Assembly (NCBI GenBank): GCA_964432485.1
Contig: CAYSNP010000003.1
Span: 26,302 to 90,301 of the forward strand
Direction of reading: 5' to 3'
DNA length: 64,000 nucleotides
Source of the DNA: CAYSNP01 sp964432485
Lineage (GTDB): Bacteria; Bacillota; Clostridia; Christensenellales; DTU072
Shown here: piece after piece, positions 60,781-64,000 of the stretch
How positions within the stretch are numbered: position 1 is the first letter of the stretch
How the letters are laid out: each line of letters begins with the position of its first letter
Notes under the pieces: generated by a model
Database searches by the model: none
The model's input: the letters and a program-made list of their open reading frames with translations, nothing else
Told to the model about the DNA's origin: nothing
Made by a program: the position numbers and the translations under genes

Positions 60781-62769
60781 TTAAATATAAGGATTGAAAT
60801 ATGAGTCAAATTGATGGCCTGCTTCTTGTCCGCTAACACCGTTTTGTCCATTTTTTCCGCTGAATTTAGGATCAGCATGCCCTCTCCCCTGTCCGCCTGC
60901 GCCGCCTGCTCCGCCATGCAAAGCTGGTGCGTTTCCGCCTATCAAGTAGTAGGCATTCGGACATTTGTAACCGTCGCCGCCCGCTCCTCCTCTTCCGCCG
61001 TCACCATGCTGCTTTAGCCATTTGTTAGGGTCAAGGCTGTCTGCTTTGTATTTGCCGCCCTGCCCTCCCTTGCCGCCGTTGCCGCCTTCAAAACGCAGGT
61101 TATGTGTATGCCTAATAATTAACTCCCTATAAGCAATTAGTCCGCATCCGCCGTTGCCGCCCATGCCTCCAACTCTTGTCCCATTGCTGTCAGAAGATGT
61201 TGTGCGCCCTTCCGACCCCTCTGCTCCTGCGCCGCCCTTGGCAATAAGGGAATGCGCATTTGCGCCCGTTTTTGTTGAGGTTATCTCTATATATCCTCCG
61301 CAAATTCCATGTTTGCCCATATTGCCTTGCATTTCGTTGCAGCCCTTTACAACAATTGTTAAAGCGCTGTCTAAAGGTGCTTCTATTGCGCTATGCCCCG
61401 ATGGGGCATTTAGTTTAAGGTCTTGTATAATTAAGGTCAAAACATTTTGTCGTGAAGAAATGGAAATATACTTATTCATTTTGCTGGTCTTGCCTGCAAT
61501 GCCTATTATTTCTATTCGCAAAGTTTCCTTAGGCACAAATATACTGCTATAAGACGAAGAATAATCATCATTGGCAATGTTAATGATTACATTGGGCTTA
61601 CGGATTCCCTCACCATTGATGTAACTTACGATATATTCTGTCAAGCTGTCAAATACCGCCAATTCCTCTTGGGGAAAGTCTGCAAGCGTTTCAGGGGTAT
61701 TTTTGGTATAATTCTCAGTTTCCAACTCAAGTAAATCCACCTCTTGTATTAACTCCTCAAAATCTGAAGGAATTTCATTTCCTGCTACATTTAGCGTTTT
61801 CAAAGAGGGTAAGGGATAAATCCAAGCAAAACCTATATGAGTAAGTAAGTTATCGGATATATCGAGATATTCCAGCTTGTTACAGCCAGCAAGATGCTCT
61901 AGTGTTTTAATAAGGTTGCCGCTGGCATCTAGGTACTCTAGGTCATTTATATCGGCTAAGAAATTAAGCGAATACAAGTTGCAGCCTGCTATATTTAAAT
62001 ACTTTAAGTTTTTGAATTTGGCAAGCATCCGCGCGACCCCTGTACTACCAAATAGCTTGCCTGCTAAGTTAAGTTCCTCTGCCTCTTCAAAGTCAGCACT
62101 AAGTGCATGCTCTGCTTCCGGCTCAATTACCCCTGTCCGCTTTAGCTCAGATAATATGGTTAAGGTAAGAGGGTTATATATGTTTACAGGATAAGTAAGC
62201 AAAATATCGCCATTGCTTTTCTTTATAACAAGCTCAACTGCTCCTATGCCCTTAAAGGTGAGCGCGCCGCCTTGCAGCAACGCTACCTTTTGTGTATCTA
62301 CAAGCTCTACGCTAAGCTGAGCATCCTCCTCAATATTTAGACTACAAGGTACATCTATCTCCGGATTGGCAAGGCTTGCGGCCAACAGCTTTTCTAACGA
62401 AGTTGCTGTATGGTGCACTCTTACCTGCAAGGGCAGGCTGCTAATTTGCTCTGCGGTAGCCACAATACTAATTATGCCTGCCTGAAATGCATGTAAGCAA
62501 ACAAGGTTGTTTTCATAGATTATGTGGGCACTTATATCAGAAGTGGTTTGAAAATTAACATCATTTGCGTACTCACCATTGTCCCATTTGGCAAAGAGCT
62601 TGCATGGCTCGTCTACATAGCATTCACCTTCTATATAGGCGGTAAGCACTCTATTGTCCTCCTCCTTGCCAAACAAGCCCAGCTTTTTCAGTAAGTTACA
62701 TCCTGTTAAAGTAAGTAGCGTAAAAAAGCTCAAGATAATTATAGAGATAATTTTACTTTTCTTATTCAT
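60781..62769 (-). CDS. lipoprotein with leucine-rich repeats and glycine-rich C-terminal domain
   Basis: A 662-residue surface lipoprotein. The signal peptide ends in the lipobox LTGC with Cys24 as lipid site. Residues ~40-125 are beta-rich, perhaps Ig-like. At ~225-350 there are leucine-rich repeats of the internalin kind (LKYLNIAGCNLYSLNFLADI, LEYLDASGNLIKTL, LEYLDISDNLL, LKTLNVAGNEI). The last ~150 residues are GGxGGxG repeats (GGMGGNGGCG, GGNGGKGGQGG, GGRGGAGGDG, GGAGGAGGQG). No such combination is known to me. Putative roles are surface adhesion or structural display. AAGGAAAAG precedes the start. It is followed on the same strand by the SPOCS gene, 128 bp apart, but the two are probably separate units. 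Confidence 0.8.
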   Translation of the reverse strand: MNKKSKIISIIILSFFTLLTLTGCNLLKKLGLFGKEEDNRVLTAYIEGECYVDEPCKLFAKWDNGEYANDVNFQTTSDISAHIIYENNLVCLHAFQAGIISIVATAEQISSLPLQVRVHHTATSLEKLLAASLANPEIDVPCSLNIEEDAQLSVELVDTQKVALLQGGALTFKGIGAVELVIKKSNGDILLTYPVNIYNPLTLTILSELKRTGVIEPEAEHALSADFEEAEELNLAGKLFGSTGVARMLAKFKNLKYLNIAGCNLYSLNFLADINDLEYLDASGNLIKTLEHLAGCNKLEYLDISDNLLTHIGFAWIYPLPSLKTLNVAGNEIPSDFEELIQEVDLLELETENYTKNTPETLADFPQEELAVFDSLTEYIVSYINGEGIRKPNVIINIANDDYSSSYSSIFVPKETLRIEIIGIAGKTSKMNKYISISSRQNVLTLIIQDLKLNAPSGHSAIEAPLDSALTIVVKGCNEMQGNMGKHGICGGYIEITSTKTGANAHSLIAKGGAGAEGSEGRTTSSDSNGTRVGGMGGNGGCGLIAYRELIIRHTHNLRFEGGNGGKGGQGGKYKADSLDPNKWLKQHGDGGRGGAGGDGYKCPNAYYLIGGNAPALHGGAGGAGGQGRGHADPKFSGKNGQNGVSGQEAGHQFDSYFNPYI

Positions 62770-62799
62770 CTTTCTTTTCCTTATTATATAAGTCTAATT

Positions 62800-63792
62800 T
62801 TAGTTTGCAAAATCTAGTCCGCCGGGGAATTTTTCATCCTCAATTATATATTTTTCATAATTTTCGTTTTGATATACTTTTACATAATCTATTATAAACT
62901 CAGGCGGCTCTTTATACTTAAATGCACCTATCCGCATAGCGTGAGGCCCCCATTTATCCCCTGCATCTATTTCTACCGTTAGCCGCAGAAACTGCTTAAC
63001 CTTAGATACTCCGCCCGCATTAGTTGCCCAAGTTGCCGCTCCATCAATGTAAAAAACATAATATTCGGGAGTCCATTTAAGCGCAAAAGTATGGAAACCG
63101 TCGTATAAGCTGTAATTTAGCTTAGTAATATACCCTTTTACTTTACTATGCTCCCCATAACCGTCCCAAAGCAAGGCATGCCCCATCTTTTTGGGATTAT
63201 TTTTACGAAAAGCAGACTCATATATATCTATTTCCGTTCCGTCACAACCCTCAGAACCTACTTTGCGTTGATTGCTGGACTGCAACCAAAAAGCTGACCA
63301 TAACCCATTAGCATCAGGGAATTTTACTCTTGCTTCAAAATAGCCAAATGCTTGCGCAAAGAGTATTTCATCATATTCGCCTTTAGTATCAGCATCTTCG
63401 CTTGCAATTATCTTTCTAGTTTCTATTCCGCCGGAAAATCTGCCGCTAGAAGGACAAAGCCCGCAACTGCAAATATGATTATCTTTTTGTTCCGCCTTTA
63501 CAATAACATAGCCATCTTTAACAGTTACCATATCGTCACACCAGTAATTAGCGCAGATAGGATTTTTGGTGTCCGAAGCCCACCTTAATCCGTGCGGAGA
63601 GTATGCCCACCTTTCAGGGTCTAGCTTTTCAAATTCATCTGTAAAAACTTCATACCAGCCCTCTTTGCCCAATACAGGCAGGCTTGTATCCCAGCCATAA
63701 TCTTTCCAATTATCCGCTTTACTCTTATTGCAGGCGACCAAGCTAAGTAATGCCGCCACCGCCAATAAAATCGCTATAATTCTTTTTATCAT
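62800..63792 (-). CDS. GH16-family lipoprotein glycanase
   Basis: Probable endo-beta-glucanase or related enzyme (laminarinase/lichenase/agarase type) cutting extracellular polysaccharide. The 330-residue product has a lipoprotein signal with lipobox LVAC (Cys21), then a GH16 domain with its catalytic signature Glu187-Ile-Asp189-Ile-Tyr-Glu192 and the typical FHTFALKWTPEYYVFYIDG. The substrate within GH16 is not decidable. There are five extra cysteines at ~80-113 (CANYWC, CSCGLC), unusual for this family. GGATTG is the likely ribosome binding site. It is the first gene of a minus-strand group with the LRR lipoprotein (30-bp gap), so the two are probably co-transcribed. Confidence 0.9.
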   Translation of the reverse strand: MIKRIIAILLAVAALLSLVACNKSKADNWKDYGWDTSLPVLGKEGWYEVFTDEFEKLDPERWAYSPHGLRWASDTKNPICANYWCDDMVTVKDGYVIVKAEQKDNHICSCGLCPSSGRFSGGIETRKIIASEDADTKGEYDEILFAQAFGYFEARVKFPDANGLWSAFWLQSSNQRKVGSEGCDGTEIDIYESAFRKNNPKKMGHALLWDGYGEHSKVKGYITKLNYSLYDGFHTFALKWTPEYYVFYIDGAATWATNAGGVSKVKQFLRLTVEIDAGDKWGPHAMRIGAFKYKEPPEFIIDYVKVYQNENYEKYIIEDEKFPGGLDFAN

Positions 63793-63836
63793 TTGCCAAT
63801 CCTATTGCGCACTATCATATAGTCTAAGCCTAAAAA

Positions 63837-63865
63837 ATTATAACATAAAATTGCAAAAGAAGCAA
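63837..63865 (-). promoter_or_regulatory. promoter for the GH16 lipoprotein gene
   Basis: Read on the minus strand: TTGCTT (63865-63860), 17-bp spacer, TATAAT (63842-63837), 44 bp before the ATG. The remaining right end of the window (63866-64000) is AT-rich with no gene seen. Confidence 0.6.
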
Positions 63866-64000
63866 TAATCAAGCATAGTTGCCTTGCTCTTTACCCTATC
63901 AATTAAAAACACTTTAACTTTTTGCCTAAAAATAAGTTATATTTGTATTTATTAATATACCTTATATATACTATATGTACACTTATTTAATTTTCTTAAT

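Noticed and set aside
1..64000. tRNA, rRNA or tmRNA genes
   Set aside because: I read all gaps longer than 100 bp and saw no cloverleaf with a GTTCGANTC arm or rRNA-like sequence; a covariance-model scan would settle this.

Overview
The window looks like chromosomal DNA of an anaerobic, low-GC Firmicute of the class Clostridia, probably an uncultured lineage. The evidence is Shine-Dalgarno signals of the AGGAGG type, the block rpmG-secE-nusG-rplK-rplA-rplJ-rplL, a KOR/VOR-type 2-oxoacid:ferredoxin oxidoreductase, an NfeD/FloA cluster, a CwlD-like amidase and a SPOCS(DUF3794)-LysM protein. The last two families are mostly found in spore-forming lineages. The standard genetic code fits, with TGA used as a stop. 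Most genes lie on the + strand, which suggests the whole window belongs to one replichore.

Layout. 0-2.2 kb: two related proline-rich proteins, small membrane proteins and an acyl carrier protein. 2.2-6.5 kb: rpmG-secE-nusG and the rplKAJL ribosomal block, interrupted right after nusG by a decayed IS5-type element (3448-4006). rpoB does not follow rplL; instead there is an array of six short hairpins, a terminator and the convergent operon secA-prfB-tsaD (6.5-11.3 kb). The 405-bp gap after secA carries three DnaA-box-like 9-mers. 11.7-15.2 kb: CwlD-like amidase, CaCA exchanger, phosphoglucomutase. 15.2-15.6 kb: a palindromic repeat element. 15.6-17.7 kb: NfeD-FloA operon. 17.9-22.9 kb: ferritin-like protein, 2-oxoacid oxidoreductase, enolase. 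22.9-29.5 kb: a type I restriction-modification island with an extra single-TRD specificity protein.

29.7-41.6 kb: GPH-family sugar symporter, ABC-F protein, short-chain dehydrogenase, then an operon of an ABC exporter and two giant membrane-anchored Big2-domain proteins whose first ~1.47 kb are nearly identical. 41.7-50.9 kb: class II aldolase, a TrmN6-like methyltransferase, RsmI, a large unknown anchored protein, Sua5, an HD protein, two NIPA/EamA-like transporters and an APH-like kinase. 50.9-51.5 kb: three more copies of the palindromic repeat. 51.5-59.1 kb: dCMP deaminase, galT and galK (divergent), lgt, pncB, a coiled-coil protein and gapdh. 59.2-63.8 kb: SPOCS-LysM protein, an LRR/glycine-rich lipoprotein and a GH16 lipoprotein glycanase.

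How the genes work together. Phosphoglucomutase, galT/galK, aldolase, GAPDH and enolase give galactose and glycolytic carbon flow. The GH16 enzyme and the GPH symporter suggest polysaccharide and oligosaccharide use. The ferredoxin-linked oxidoreductase points to fermentative or amino-acid metabolism. TsaD and Sua5 belong to one tRNA modification pathway (t6A).

The least ordinary parts are the partly homogenised Big2 pair behind its ABC exporter, the families of tandem hairpins, the IS remnant that abuts the nusG stop codon, and three genes whose TATAAT box sits exactly 6 nt before the ATG, as expected for leaderless mRNAs.
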